Origin: Thiomargarita sp.
GTDB taxonomy: Bacteria; Pseudomonadota; Gammaproteobacteria; Beggiatoales; Beggiatoaceae
Assembly: GCA_020726335.1 (NCBI GenBank)
Contig: DYSU01000009.1
Span: forward strand, 5,272-45,766
Direction of reading: 5' to 3'
DNA length: 40,495 nt
Below are positions 7,284 through 17,044 of the stretch, in pieces. How positions within the stretch are numbered: position 1 is the stretch's first letter; every line of letters begins with the position of its first letter. Below the pieces are notes generated by a model. It was not told where the DNA came from. It was given only the letters and a program-made list of their open reading frames with translations, and searched no databases. A program made the translations under genes and the position numbers.

Positions 7284-8720
7284 ATGCACCCACTCAAGCA
7301 ACGTCAAGCAGGAGTTTTGCTCCACCCCACATCATTACCCGATGGCCGTTTAGGCCAATATGCCCATGCGTTTGTTGATTTTTTAGCCCACTGCGGTTTT
7401 TCTGTGTGGCAGGTTTTGCCGCTGGGGCCAACCCATGAAAACCTATCGCCTTATCAATCAGTTTCAGCGCACGCGGGCAATCCACGGTTGATTGATTTGG
7501 CACAATTAAAACAACAAGGTTGGCTCAACCATGATGGGGGTCATGATGCGCAACAACACCACCATGCTTTGCAACAGGCGTATCATCATTTTTGCCAATA
7601 CCAAAGCCATGAACAACGCCAAGCCTACCACGATTTCATGCACCAGCATCACCATTGGTTGGTCGATTACGCGCTGTTTCGGGTGTTAAAAACCGTTCAC
7701 CACCAGCAAGCGTGGTGGGATTGGCCACAGCCGCATCGCCAGCGCGACCTTGAAGCGTTGGCACAACTCAAGCTTGAATTTAGGCAAGACATTGATTTTT
7801 ATTGCTTTGAACAATTCGTGTTTTTTCAACAATGGCAAAAGCTTAAAACCTATGCCAACCAACACGGGGTGCAGTTGTTGGGCGATTTGCCGATTTTCAT
7901 CGCCGATGACAGCGTAGACACTTGGGCAGAGCCGCATTATTTCAACCTCAACACAAACGGCCAGCCGCGCAGTGTCGCGGGCGTGCCGCCTGATTATTTT
8001 TCCGCCACAGGTCAACGCTGGGGCAATCCGCACTACAATTGGGAGACCCTGCAAGCGGATGGGTTTCAATGGTGGATTCGCCGTTTAAACACCCAAGCCT
8101 TGTTGTTTGACCGCGTCAGAATTGACCATTTTCGCGGTTTTGAAGCTTATTGGGACATCCCTGCCGATTCGCACGATGCCACCAGCGGCCATTGGGTTAA
8201 AGCGGCGGGTGAAGCGTTGTTCGCCACTTTGGAACAAGCTGGCACATTGCCGTTGATTGCCGAAGACTTGGGCATCATCACCGACGAAGTCATTGCGTTG
8301 CGCGATAAATTCAATATCCCCGGCATGAAAATTTTACAATTTGCCTTTAGCGACAACGCCGACAACCCCTATTTGCCGCACAATCACACCGAAAATTGTG
8401 TGGTCTATACAGGCACACATGACAACAACACCACGTTGGGCTGGTTCAACCAATTGAGCGATGACGAAAAACACCGTGTTTATGATTATTTGGCCAGCCA
8501 CGAAGCCATGCCGTGGGCGTTGATTCGCGTGGCGTTGGCTTCAGTGGGCAAGCTGGTGATTATTCCCATGCAAGACCTGCTGGCCGCTGACAGCTCTGCG
8601 CGCATGAACACCCCAAGCGTGGCCGAAGGCAATTGGCGTTGGGCCTTTGCGTGGCCAGACATCCCCAGCCACACGCCCTCGCGTTTACGCCATTTGCTGG
8701 GGTTGTATGGCCGATTATAG
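7284..8720 (+). CDS. malQ: 4-alpha-glucanotransferase (amylomaltase)
   Basis: This GH77 enzyme (478 aa) moves maltodextrin segments between alpha-1,4-glucans in glycogen and maltodextrin turnover. The catalytic nucleophile is D281 in RVRIDHFRG, the acid/base is E327 in IAEDLG, and the transition-state stabiliser is D380 in GTHDNNT. The N-terminal GVLLHPTSLP and QVLPLGPT blocks are typical. The length fits the short bacterial form rather than the 690-aa E. coli form. The protein is unusually rich in His and Gln. It follows amiC by 16 bases with AAGGAA 12 bases before the ATG, so co-transcription is likely. The 3' end overlaps hoxH by six bases in convergent orientation. Confidence 0.95.
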   Translation: MHPLKQRQAGVLLHPTSLPDGRLGQYAHAFVDFLAHCGFSVWQVLPLGPTHENLSPYQSVSAHAGNPRLIDLAQLKQQGWLNHDGGHDAQQHHHALQQAYHHFCQYQSHEQRQAYHDFMHQHHHWLVDYALFRVLKTVHHQQAWWDWPQPHRQRDLEALAQLKLEFRQDIDFYCFEQFVFFQQWQKLKTYANQHGVQLLGDLPIFIADDSVDTWAEPHYFNLNTNGQPRSVAGVPPDYFSATGQRWGNPHYNWETLQADGFQWWIRRLNTQALLFDRVRIDHFRGFEAYWDIPADSHDATSGHWVKAAGEALFATLEQAGTLPLIAEDLGIITDEVIALRDKFNIPGMKILQFAFSDNADNPYLPHNHTENCVVYTGTHDNNTTLGWFNQLSDDEKHRVYDYLASHEAMPWALIRVALASVGKLVIIPMQDLLAADSSARMNTPSVAEGNWRWAFAWPDIPSHTPSRLRHLLGLYGRL

Positions 8721-10178
8721 GCTGGATTGGGTCAACGCCGCCAACGTCTGCCCCGCACGGTTTTGTATGTGCACTTGCAACGGCATTTTACCCAGCGCGT
8801 GGGTGGCGCAAGACAAACACGGGTCATAAGCGCGAATCGCCACTTCAATTTGATTGAGCAAACCTTCATTCAACGGCTGACCGTCTAAATAATGGGCTGC
8901 CACTTGGCGGATGCTTTCATTCATCGCTTGGTTGTTGTGGGTGGTGGATACAATTAAATTTGCCTTGATAATCAAGCCGTTGGCATCAATTTGATAATGA
9001 TGAATCAAGGTGCCACGCGGGGCTTCCACCACACCGATACCTTCGCGCCGCATTCTGCCATGGCGAATCAAATCTTGCCCCAGGGTGGTTTCGTCCAACA
9101 GCAAAACTTTAATACTTTCAGCACAATACAACGCTTCAATCATCCGCGCCCAATGATAGGCCAGCGTGCTGTGCAAGGGAAAGCCTTGTTGACGCAAGGC
9201 TTGGCGCGCCGCTTCCGCTTTGGGCGTGGTGATATAACGGCAAGTGTTCAACCGTGCCAAAGGCCCGACCCGATACCAACCATTCGCCGCACCTTGAGCG
9301 ATGAGAAACGGAAATTTCATATAAGACCATGGTTTAACCGCCTCTTGGATATAATCGCCGTACGCGCTGTCTGGCACTTGGTCAAACAGCGTTTGCCCGC
9401 GTGCATCAATCGCCCGCAATGGGCCATCGTACAATTCCAACGCACCATCGGCGGCCACCAAGCTGAGCATAGGGGATTGAATGGTTGCAAAGTTTTGATA
9501 ATCAAGGTTTTTAGTGTAAAGTTGCGTGATTAAATCCACCGCCTGTTGCGTCCAATCAATGATCTCATCAATTTGGCTGAGCAAGGTTTGTTGGTCAGCT
9601 TGGGCCAGCGGTTTGTTCATGCCGCCTGCAATCGCCGCCACGCCATGCACCCGTTTGCCTGAAATCATGCGAATGATTTCTTGACCGTATTTGCGCAATC
9701 GAATGCCGCGCAAACCCAGTTTTGGAAGATCGCGGATGACCCCAAAAATATTGCGGTGTGCCACCTTGTCATCAAAGCCAAACAGCAAATCAGGCGACGA
9801 CAAATGAAAAAAATGCAGGGCGTGTGATTGCAACACCTGCCCCAAATGCAACAGACGGCGCAAGTTGTCAGCCGTCGGGCTGAGTTTGTCCACCCCAACC
9901 AATTGGTCAACCGCTTTGGCCGCCGCCAAGTGGTGGCTGACAGGACAAATGCCGCACAAGCGTTGCACCACAACAGGGGCTTCCCAATACGGACGGCCTT
10001 GAATGAATTTTTCAAAGCCTCGAAATTCAACAATATGCAACCGCGCTTGCTGAATGTGGTTGTGGTCGTCGACCAGCAAAGTGACTTTGCCATGGCCTTC
10101 AACGCGGGTTAAAGGCTCTATCACTAACCGTTTAAGTTTTTCAGGTTCAAGCGCGGTTTCAAGGTTCATATTAGCCAT
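8715..10178 (-). CDS. hoxH: NAD-linked [NiFe] hydrogenase large subunit (HoxH-like)
   Basis: This is the catalytic subunit of a group 3d-type bidirectional hydrogenase (487 aa). Nickel ligands are present: C75 and C78 in RLCGICPVSHH, and C454 and C457 in DPCLSCATH. The L1 motif EPLTRVEGHGK is intact. A 27-residue C-terminal extension starting ALGKMP follows H460, the expected cleavage point for a HoxW-type maturation protease, so the active site looks functional. In known systems HoxH works with HoxY and the HoxFU diaphorase. Here the gene stands alone, convergent with malQ and divergent from proS, with no hox or hyp gene in the window. The start ATG at 10178 leaves 142 bases to the proS start. 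Confidence 0.92.
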   Translation of the reverse strand: MANMNLETALEPEKLKRLVIEPLTRVEGHGKVTLLVDDHNHIQQARLHIVEFRGFEKFIQGRPYWEAPVVVQRLCGICPVSHHLAAAKAVDQLVGVDKLSPTADNLRRLLHLGQVLQSHALHFFHLSSPDLLFGFDDKVAHRNIFGVIRDLPKLGLRGIRLRKYGQEIIRMISGKRVHGVAAIAGGMNKPLAQADQQTLLSQIDEIIDWTQQAVDLITQLYTKNLDYQNFATIQSPMLSLVAADGALELYDGPLRAIDARGQTLFDQVPDSAYGDYIQEAVKPWSYMKFPFLIAQGAANGWYRVGPLARLNTCRYITTPKAEAARQALRQQGFPLHSTLAYHWARMIEALYCAESIKVLLLDETTLGQDLIRHGRMRREGIGVVEAPRGTLIHHYQIDANGLIIKANLIVSTTHNNQAMNESIRQVAAHYLDGQPLNEGLLNQIEVAIRAYDPCLSCATHALGKMPLQVHIQNRAGQTLAALTQSSL

Positions 10179-10247
10179 TTTGGTTGATTAAAACAGTGGG
10201 CATACAATAACGTTATCTCAAGCAAAGTCAAGTTTTGGGTGCGGCAT

Positions 10248-10258
10248 TGGTATATAAT
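10248..10258 (+). promoter_or_regulatory. Extended -10 promoter for proS
   Basis: TGGTATATAAT provides a TGn extension next to a near-consensus -10 about 62 bases before the proS start codon. No good -35 is seen, as is common for extended -10 promoters. Confidence 0.45.
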
Positions 10259-10320
10259 GCGGCCAAAAAATCCAATCGTTGGGCTTCAACGGCCTAAAAA
10301 GTTCAAAAGGAATTATTTTC

Positions 10321-12033
10321 ATGCGCACCTCTCGTTTGTTGTTGTCAACGTTAAAAGAAAGCCCTGCCGATGCGGAAATCATCAGCCATCAACTGATGTT
10401 GCGCGCAGGCTTGATTCGCAAAATCGCGGCGGGTTTATACACATGGTTGCCGTTGGGGCTGAAAGTGTTGCGCAAAGTTGAACGCATCATCCGCGAAGAA
10501 ATGGACAAAACAGGCGCGCAAGAACTGTTAATGCCTGCGGTGCAACCTGCTGAATTATGGCAAGAATCAGGGCGTTGGGAACAATACGGTGCCGAATTGT
10601 TGCGTTTGCGTGACCGCCATCAACGCGAATTTTGCATAGGCCCCACCCATGAAGAAGTCATCACCGATTTAATCCGCCGCGAAATTCGCAGTTATAAACA
10701 ACTGCCCGCCCATTTTTATCAAATCCAAACCAAATTCCGCGATGAAATTCGCCCACGGTTTGGGGTGATGCGTGCGCGTGAATTTTTAATGAAAGATGCC
10801 TATTCCTTTCATTTAACGGAAGAATCGTTAAAAGAAACCTACCAGCAAATGTATCAAACCTATCAGCGCATTTTCACCCGTTTGGGGTTGCGATTTCGTG
10901 CAGTGATGGCCGACACAGGCAGCATCGGCGGCCATGATTCGCATGAATTTCATGTGTTGGCCGATTCGGGCGAAGATGTGATTGCCTACAGTGACAGCAG
11001 CGATTATGCGGCCAATGTGGAACTTGCGCCCGCGTTGGCCACGGGCGAGCGTGCCGCCGCAACGCAAAATAAGCAAGGGGTGGACACACCCCAGCAACAC
11101 AGCATTGCCGATGTGTGCGACTTTTTGGGCGTGAGTCCACAACAAACGCTGAAAACTTTGATTGTCCACGGCCGTGAAGAAGGTCAATTGGTGGCTTTGG
11201 TGTTGCGCGGCGACCACAGTTTGAATGCGGTTAAAACGCGCCTTGTGCCGCAAGTGGCCAGTCCATTGGTGATGGCCAGCGAATCGCAAATCAAAGACAC
11301 TTTGGGTTGTGGCATCGGTTCGCTGGGCGTGGTCGATTTGCCCATTCCCATGATTGTGGATCACAGCGCGGCCTTGTGCAGTGATTTTGTCTGTGGTGCG
11401 AACCGCGACGGCCAGCATTTCACGGGCGTGAATTGGGGACGCGATACAGCCGAGCCGATAACCGCCGACATTCGCAACGTGGTGGCGGGCGATCCCAGCC
11501 CCGATGGCAAGGGTAAATTGGAGATTGCACGCGGCATTGAAGTCGGTCACATTTTTCAATTGGGGCAAAAATACAGTGCGGCGATGAAAGCCACCGTTTT
11601 GACGGAAACCAGCCAAGCCCAAACCATAACCATGGGTTGTTATGGCATCGGTGTGTCGCGGGTGGTGGCGGCGGCCATTGAGCAACACCATGATTCACAA
11701 GGCATTATTTGGTCAAACAGCATCGCGCCGTTTTCGGTGGTGTTGATTCCAATGAACATGCACAAATCCAGTCGGTTGCAATCAGCGGTGGAAAATTTAT
11801 ATGCCACGTTGCAAGCGGCGGGCATTGATGTGTTGCTGGATGACCGTAAAGAACGGGCGGGTGTGATGTTTGCCGACATGGAATTGATGGGCATTCCGCA
11901 CCGTGTGGTCATCGGCGAACGCGGTTTAGACCAAGGCTGGGTGGAATATAAAAGCCGTCAAACGGGTGCGGCGGTGGAAACGGTGGCGATGGCGGATTGT
12001 GTGCCGTTTTTGCAAAACAAGCTTAAGCCCTGA
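10321..12033 (+). CDS. proS: Prolyl-tRNA synthetase
   Basis: This class II aminoacyl-tRNA synthetase charges tRNA-Pro (570 aa; E. coli 572). It contains the catalytic motifs around residues 60-160 ([40 protein letters not shown]), the editing insertion domain between motifs 2 and 3 (about 225-390), motif 3 ([18 protein letters not shown]) and the C-terminal anticodon-binding domain. I chose the ATG at 10321 because it gives the family start [15 protein letters not shown] and has AAAGGAA upstream; an earlier in-frame ATG at 10279 lacks both. The 3' end overlaps the convergent ABC ATPase gene by 11 bases. Confidence 0.97.
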   Translation: MRTSRLLLSTLKESPADAEIISHQLMLRAGLIRKIAAGLYTWLPLGLKVLRKVERIIREEMDKTGAQELLMPAVQPAELWQESGRWEQYGAELLRLRDRHQREFCIGPTHEEVITDLIRREIRSYKQLPAHFYQIQTKFRDEIRPRFGVMRAREFLMKDAYSFHLTEESLKETYQQMYQTYQRIFTRLGLRFRAVMADTGSIGGHDSHEFHVLADSGEDVIAYSDSSDYAANVELAPALATGERAAATQNKQGVDTPQQHSIADVCDFLGVSPQQTLKTLIVHGREEGQLVALVLRGDHSLNAVKTRLVPQVASPLVMASESQIKDTLGCGIGSLGVVDLPIPMIVDHSAALCSDFVCGANRDGQHFTGVNWGRDTAEPITADIRNVVAGDPSPDGKGKLEIARGIEVGHIFQLGQKYSAAMKATVLTETSQAQTITMGCYGIGVSRVVAAAIEQHHDSQGIIWSNSIAPFSVVLIPMNMHKSSRLQSAVENLYATLQAAGIDVLLDDRKERAGVMFADMELMGIPHRVVIGERGLDQGWVEYKSRQTGAAVETVAMADCVPFLQNKLKP

Positions 12034-12619
12034 TTTCATCGGCGGCGATTTGGCCGTCATGCACCCGAATCACCCGCTTGGCGCGTGCAATTAAACGGTC
12101 ATCGTGGGTGGAAAACAAAAAGGTGATGTGGTATTTTTGATTTAAATCCTGCATCAAATCCAACAAGGCTTCGGCGGTGTGTGAATCGACATTGGCGGTG
12201 GGTTCATCGGCTAACACGATGCTGGGGCGGGTGACAATCGCCCGCGCTATCGCCACCCGTTGTTGTTGGCCGCCTGACATTTCATCAGGGCGACGGTGGG
12301 CCAAATCGGCCAAACCGACATCGCGCAAAATGGCCATCACCCGTTGTTCAATGTCGGTTTTGGGTAAATTTTGCAATTCCAGCACAAACGCAGCGTTTTC
12401 ATAAGCGGTCATCACGGGAATCAAAACCGCGCCACTGCTGGGGCTGTCCAGCCCGCCGATGAGGTTGAGTAAACTGGTTTTGCCTGAGCCAGAAGGCCCA
12501 CACAACACCGCAAAATCAGCGGGATAAATCGCCAGTGACACTTGATTTAATGCAGTCAGTTGAATTTTGCCTTGGCAATAGATTTTACTGACTTGCGCTA
12601 AACGCACAATCGGATTCAT
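12023..12619 (-). CDS. ABC transporter ATPase (LolD/MacB type) lacking the Q-loop region
   Basis: Present are Walker A GPSGSGKT (41-48), the signature [14 protein letters not shown] (about 114), Walker B SIVLADEP (about 133-140), the D-loop region and the H-loop in FLFSTHDD. The protein is only 198 aa, against about 225-235 for this family. The loss is one block: after GAVLI (residues 63-67) the sequence jumps to [13 protein letters not shown], whereas relatives have some 30-35 residues between, including the catalytic Q-loop glutamine of FVFQxYNLIP. The frame is maintained. The ATG overlaps the end of the DUF349 gene (ATGA). No permease gene follows, since proS converges. It is probably inactive or altered as an ATPase, by inference from the missing Q-loop. 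Confidence 0.82.
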   Translation of the reverse strand: MNPIVRLAQVSKIYCQGKIQLTALNQVSLAIYPADFAVLCGPSGSGKTSLLNLIGGLDSPSSGAVLIPVMTAYENAAFVLELQNLPKTDIEQRVMAILRDVGLADLAHRRPDEMSGGQQQRVAIARAIVTRPSIVLADEPTANVDSHTAEALLDLMQDLNQKYHITFLFSTHDDRLIARAKRVIRVHDGQIAADEIRA

Positions 12620-15483
12620 GCCTTGTCTTTTTGATAAAACGCCTGTTTGGCAAACTGGAAACGCTGTTGTAAACGGGCGTTATGCTCTGCGGGCGCACTG
12701 GGACAAAAATACCATGCGCGTTCAATTTGGCGTGCTTCTTTTTCGGGCTGTTGTGCCAAAACTTCGCCTTGCATACTTTTGGACAGCCGTTCCACTTGAT
12801 AAGCCATGCGCTGTTGCAATGCGTCGGCAGGTGACTCCACTTTAGCCAAGATTTCCAGCCGAATGACCAACAATTCGCGGGTTTTGCGCGCTTTTTGTCG
12901 TGTGCTGTCATCTATGGGTTGGCACGCTTGGGCAAAACGTTGTTCAATGGCTTGGCGGTCTGCTTCGTCAATCGGGGCTAAAGTGGCCCATTGTTGTTTG
13001 GCTTGTTCAATGTCAGCCGTGGTTTTGTTGCTAAGCTCTAAAACCTCACATACGGCGGCATAATCGGCCAAGTTTTTCAAGGCTTGGTTTTGTTGTTTGA
13101 GCTGTTGTTGTTGCCCCAAGTTGTTGAGTTTGTGTTTGAGCTGTTCATAACGCTGTTGGATGTGGTGCAAGGATTTTTTGGGTACTTGGCCCATTTCTGC
13201 CCATTGGCTGTTGATTTTGTGTATTTGGCGTTGAACTTCATCCCTGTCGGCATTGTCGGTCAACAACTGTTCCAATTGGTCACACAGCTTTGTTTTTTGT
13301 TGTAAATTTTCGTGTAAATCATGGACATGTTGCTGGCGAAGTTGCTTGCGTTTTGCAAAAATAGTGTCACACGCATTGCAAAACGCTTCCCACAATTGAT
13401 GTTCTTGGGTGCGTTTGCTTGGCACGGTGACTTGCCATTGTTTTTGTAATTCTTTAACCGCGTCAATGGTTTGTTGAATGTTGTCTTCTTTGTGCAAAGC
13501 CCGCACTTTTTGCAATAATTCTTCACGAAAACACAGGTTGCGTTTGCGTTCGCGCTCAAAATGGCTGTCCAACGAGGCCAAAGCGGTTTGGAATTGCTGT
13601 AAACTTTGCTTTTTGTTGCGACGGTCGATAGGACCCATTTTATACCAAGCATGGCGCAATTCTTGGCTTTGGCGATAGGTTTGATGCCAATCAACATGTG
13701 ACCAATCCGCATTGACCATATCGGCCAATTGTTGGCTGATGGCGGCTTTTTGCTGTTCATACACTTGGCGTTGTTGCGCTTTGGCTTCAAAATGGGCTTT
13801 GCAAGGCAAATAGGCGGTTTGGCAGGCTTTGTTAAACCGTCGCCACAAATGATGCGAATCGTCCAATGCCGCCAGTTTTTTCCATTGGTTTTGCAAGGCT
13901 TGGATTTCTTTGGCTAAAATTTCGGGCGCGTGTGCGCAATCAACCAAGGCTTCGGCTTGTTCGCACAAACCACACAGCCCATTAAGGTTGCCCCAATGTT
14001 GCCAACTTTTCAGTTGGGCGATGTCTTCGCTGGCTTTGTGCAAGCGCGCTTGCAGGTTTTTTTGTTGTTTGCTGTCGTGATGTACCACTGTGTTGGCCAC
14101 GGCTTGCACTTGTTTTTCCAGCTCCAGCAGTTGTTGCAATTGTCCTTGGCTCAAAGCGGTTTCGATGTCCACCACCAACACTTCCAGTTTTTGCAAATTG
14201 TCTTGCGCCCTGTTTTGTTGGGTTTTCAGTTGCACGCTCAATTTTGCATACGCACTGTCAAAACGTTGCATCCATGGCGTGATTAAACTCATAAATTGTT
14301 GAGGATGTTCAATCGCTTGCCAACGTTGTTGCAAGGTTTTTACATGGCGCGGGTGAATATTTTGGCTGGCCAAGCCGTTTTCGGCATCGGTGCAAATTTT
14401 TTCCAGCTCTTTTTTCACCAAGGTTAAATGGCGCAAGCCGCGTTGCAGGCTTTGAATGTCGGCGTAATGGGTTTTGTAATCCAATTGCAGTTGTTGTTCT
14501 TGTTTTTCAGGCAGATGCGCCAAGGTGTGCCATTGTTCATCCAAGCTCACCAACGCATGGTTGATGGCTTGGTTTTCTTCGCCTGATAAGGTGGTTTTTT
14601 GCTGTAATTGTTGTTGCAGTTGTGCCGCTTGTTGCAGAAGTTGTTGTTTTTGCTCTAATAAAAGTTGTTGTTCTTGTTTTTGGATAAAAGCCTGTTGTTT
14701 GGCTTGGGTAAATTGTTGACATAATTCGTCATAACAGGCTTGGCTTTGCGCGTCGGCTGTGCCTTCAATCGCCTGCCATGCCGCTTGTTGTTGGTCAAAT
14801 AAACCTGTGGATTTTTCCCAATCTTGGGCTTTAAGCAACAGATTGATTTGTTTGCACACTTCATCACGTTGGGCTTGCAGGCGCAACGGTTTTTGTTCAG
14901 CTTCCATTTTTTTCGCCAATCGCTCTTTGCTCAAGCGATACACCTTTTTATCTTTGTTGCGTGTCTGTTGGCTGATTTTTTCTAACAGCTCGTTTTTATT
15001 GATTTTTTCCAACGCTTGTAACCGCAACGCCGTGATGTTGTCATGAATGGCGATGTCGGCACACACATTTTCATCCTCAATCAACGCCAAACAATGTTGG
15101 CGCAACGCCATTTCATCGCCGTGGCGTGCCAAATGAATCAATAATTCTTGGCGGTAATCGGATGGATTTAATCGGTCTAAATGGGTGAGCCGTTGTTCTA
15201 AAGGCAGCGGTGCATGTTCTTTGTTTTTGCCCGCCAGCAATTGTTTGACACATTGCGCGGCCAAATCACGCACGGTTTTATCGCCATCGTGTTGTTGGAT
15301 GTCAAACAATGTGGCTAAATCACTGAGTTTTCGCACCGCCAAACAACGCAATCCGGGCTGTGGGTCGGTTTGGGCAATGGTTTTTAACACGTCGGTTTGC
15401 TCCCCTGACAAGGCATCAACAGCTTTTTTGCGGATTTCTGAATTATTATGTTGCCATTTTGGCTGAAAGATTTTTTTTAACAT
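12616..15483 (-). CDS. Large DUF349 protein with HEAT-like N-terminus and coiled coils
   Basis: This 955-aa cytoplasmic protein has no signal peptide or membrane segment. Residues 10-190 resemble short helical (HEAT-like) repeats with recurring Leu/Ala pairs. Residues 190-480 are Gln/Leu-rich predicted coiled coil. Residues about 480-900 contain DUF349 units, seen as repeated Trp-x-x-Phe-x-x-Ala-Cys patterns (LWRRFNKACQTAY, LWEAFCNACDTIF) and conserved Trp residues in ALQNQWKKL and LQKQWQV. DUF349 has no established biochemical function that I can cite. The start codon abuts the lnt stop and the end overlaps the ABC ATPase by four bases, so the three genes are probably co-transcribed. It is strikingly Gln-rich. 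Confidence 0.8.
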   Translation of the reverse strand: MLKKIFQPKWQHNNSEIRKKAVDALSGEQTDVLKTIAQTDPQPGLRCLAVRKLSDLATLFDIQQHDGDKTVRDLAAQCVKQLLAGKNKEHAPLPLEQRLTHLDRLNPSDYRQELLIHLARHGDEMALRQHCLALIEDENVCADIAIHDNITALRLQALEKINKNELLEKISQQTRNKDKKVYRLSKERLAKKMEAEQKPLRLQAQRDEVCKQINLLLKAQDWEKSTGLFDQQQAAWQAIEGTADAQSQACYDELCQQFTQAKQQAFIQKQEQQLLLEQKQQLLQQAAQLQQQLQQKTTLSGEENQAINHALVSLDEQWHTLAHLPEKQEQQLQLDYKTHYADIQSLQRGLRHLTLVKKELEKICTDAENGLASQNIHPRHVKTLQQRWQAIEHPQQFMSLITPWMQRFDSAYAKLSVQLKTQQNRAQDNLQKLEVLVVDIETALSQGQLQQLLELEKQVQAVANTVVHHDSKQQKNLQARLHKASEDIAQLKSWQHWGNLNGLCGLCEQAEALVDCAHAPEILAKEIQALQNQWKKLAALDDSHHLWRRFNKACQTAYLPCKAHFEAKAQQRQVYEQQKAAISQQLADMVNADWSHVDWHQTYRQSQELRHAWYKMGPIDRRNKKQSLQQFQTALASLDSHFERERKRNLCFREELLQKVRALHKEDNIQQTIDAVKELQKQWQVTVPSKRTQEHQLWEAFCNACDTIFAKRKQLRQQHVHDLHENLQQKTKLCDQLEQLLTDNADRDEVQRQIHKINSQWAEMGQVPKKSLHHIQQRYEQLKHKLNNLGQQQQLKQQNQALKNLADYAAVCEVLELSNKTTADIEQAKQQWATLAPIDEADRQAIEQRFAQACQPIDDSTRQKARKTRELLVIRLEILAKVESPADALQQRMAYQVERLSKSMQGEVLAQQPEKEARQIERAWYFCPSAPAEHNARLQQRFQFAKQAFYQKDKA

Positions 15484-17019
15484 TTAGCTCACATACCTGT
15501 AACGACGAAGACCAAACCCCGCCATTAAACAAAAACTTATGATGATTAATAAAGGGCTGTTTCCCAATGATGCGTACCAACTACCGCCCGCGATAACCGC
15601 TATTTTCGCACGAATCACGACTTCTTCAAACTGCTTTGATTGCACAACAACCCGCCCTTGTGGGTCAATCACCGCCGTGATGCCCGTGTTGGTGGCGCGC
15701 AATAAAGAGCGTCCCAGCTCTAAAGCGCGCATTCTGGCGATTTGCAAATGCTGTTGTGGCGCAATCGAACGGCCAAACCACGCATCATTGCTGATGTTGA
15801 TTAAAAAACCCGCTTCTCGGGCAGAAGCTTGCATCAGTGCGCTGTATGCGTCCTCATAGCAAATGGCAATGCCTGCTTTGACCCCATTGAATGACAACAA
15901 CGGTTGTTGCGCATCGCCCGCGCTAAAGTCGGACAGGGGAATGTGCAATCTGTGCCACAAAAAAGCCAGTTGTGTTTGCCATGGAAAATATTCGCCAAAC
16001 GGCACCAAATGTTGTTTTCGATAAAATTCAGGCGGTTGCTGTGATTTAAGATGAACTGCGCTGTTATAATCCACATGATTTAACTTTGCTATGGCATCCA
16101 TGGTCATGCGTTGCTCTGGCACACCGATTAAAAACTCCACACCCGAAACCGCTGTCAATGATTGCAGACGCGCAACAAAGGTTTGGGCTTGATGCCAATA
16201 AATGGGAATCGCCGTTTCTGGCCAGATGATCAAATCGGCATCCAAATGTTCTTGGCTTAGGCGCAAATAACGTTGCAAACTGGGCGCAGTTTCCGAGGGT
16301 TCAAATTTTAATTCTTGGGCAATGCTGGCCTGCACCAAAGCGACATCCAGCGTTTTATCCTGCACTTCGCCCCACGAAACCATACGCAAAACAGCACCCA
16401 AACCCCACAACAGCACCAGCAACAACCAGAGCCGCCGCACATTGCCCGCAAGCAAAGCTGACCACAACAAAACCGCGCTCAACACCGTTGTCCACGTCAC
16501 CCCATAAACGCCCAAGATGGGCGCATAACCGGCCAGTGGCGCATCAATTTGACTGTAACCCATTAATAACCAAGGAAAACCCGTCAAAAACCAACCGCGC
16601 ACCCATTCCAACAGCGTCCACAGCGCGGGCAACAGCAACCACAGCAACCGCCGATTGCCCGCAACAGGACAATACTTGGCCACGAAAAAACCCAAAATGG
16701 CGAAATACAAGGCGATAAATGCGATAAAAGCGGCGGTCAACAACAGGCTGAGGGTAAAATTAAGCCCGCCAAAATTGGCAATTGGAATGGCCAACCAAGA
16801 CACACCGCCACCAAAAAAACCCACGCCATACAGCCAACCGCGCCACAAAGCCCGTTTGAGTGAAACCGTTTGCCAACTGGCCAACAACAACAACAGTGAC
16901 ACCAGTGCCAACCAAAACACGCTAAACGGTGCAAACGCCAATACCGCCACACCACCTGCCAACAAAGCGGCGACATCACCACGCCATGTGCGCATACAGC
17001 TTTTTATGTATAATTGCAC
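15484..17019 (-). CDS. lnt: Apolipoprotein N-acyltransferase
   Basis: This inner-membrane enzyme adds the third acyl chain to the N-terminal cysteine of lipoproteins (511 aa; E. coli 512). There are several N-terminal membrane spans (to about residue 215), a nitrilase-like periplasmic domain (about 222-475) and a final span. The catalytic triad is E268 in WPETA, K335 in YRKQHLVPFGEYFPW and C387 in AICYEDAY, matching E. coli positions closely. The start is a GTG with GAGGA about 10 bases upstream; an ATG at 16995 is an alternative that would still keep the first membrane span. In E. coli lnt directly follows corC; here a methyltransferase fragment lies between them. Confidence 0.94.
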   Translation of the reverse strand: MQLYIKSCMRTWRGDVAALLAGGVAVLAFAPFSVFWLALVSLLLLLASWQTVSLKRALWRGWLYGVGFFGGGVSWLAIPIANFGGLNFTLSLLLTAAFIAFIALYFAILGFFVAKYCPVAGNRRLLWLLLPALWTLLEWVRGWFLTGFPWLLMGYSQIDAPLAGYAPILGVYGVTWTTVLSAVLLWSALLAGNVRRLWLLLVLLWGLGAVLRMVSWGEVQDKTLDVALVQASIAQELKFEPSETAPSLQRYLRLSQEHLDADLIIWPETAIPIYWHQAQTFVARLQSLTAVSGVEFLIGVPEQRMTMDAIAKLNHVDYNSAVHLKSQQPPEFYRKQHLVPFGEYFPWQTQLAFLWHRLHIPLSDFSAGDAQQPLLSFNGVKAGIAICYEDAYSALMQASAREAGFLINISNDAWFGRSIAPQQHLQIARMRALELGRSLLRATNTGITAVIDPQGRVVVQSKQFEEVVIRAKIAVIAGGSWYASLGNSPLLIIISFCLMAGFGLRRYRYVS

Positions 17020-17044
17020 TTAAATCATGTCCTCAATTTAAAGT

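Noticed and set aside
10828-11691. Long minus-strand open frame (287 codons) inside proS
   Set aside because: It lies wholly antisense to a highly conserved synthetase, has no family features, and reflects codon bias of the real gene.
13260-13790. Lys/Asn-rich minus-strand frame of 176 codons inside the DUF349 gene
   Set aside because: It is an out-of-frame reading of a Gln- and Leu-rich coding sequence with no supporting start site or homology.
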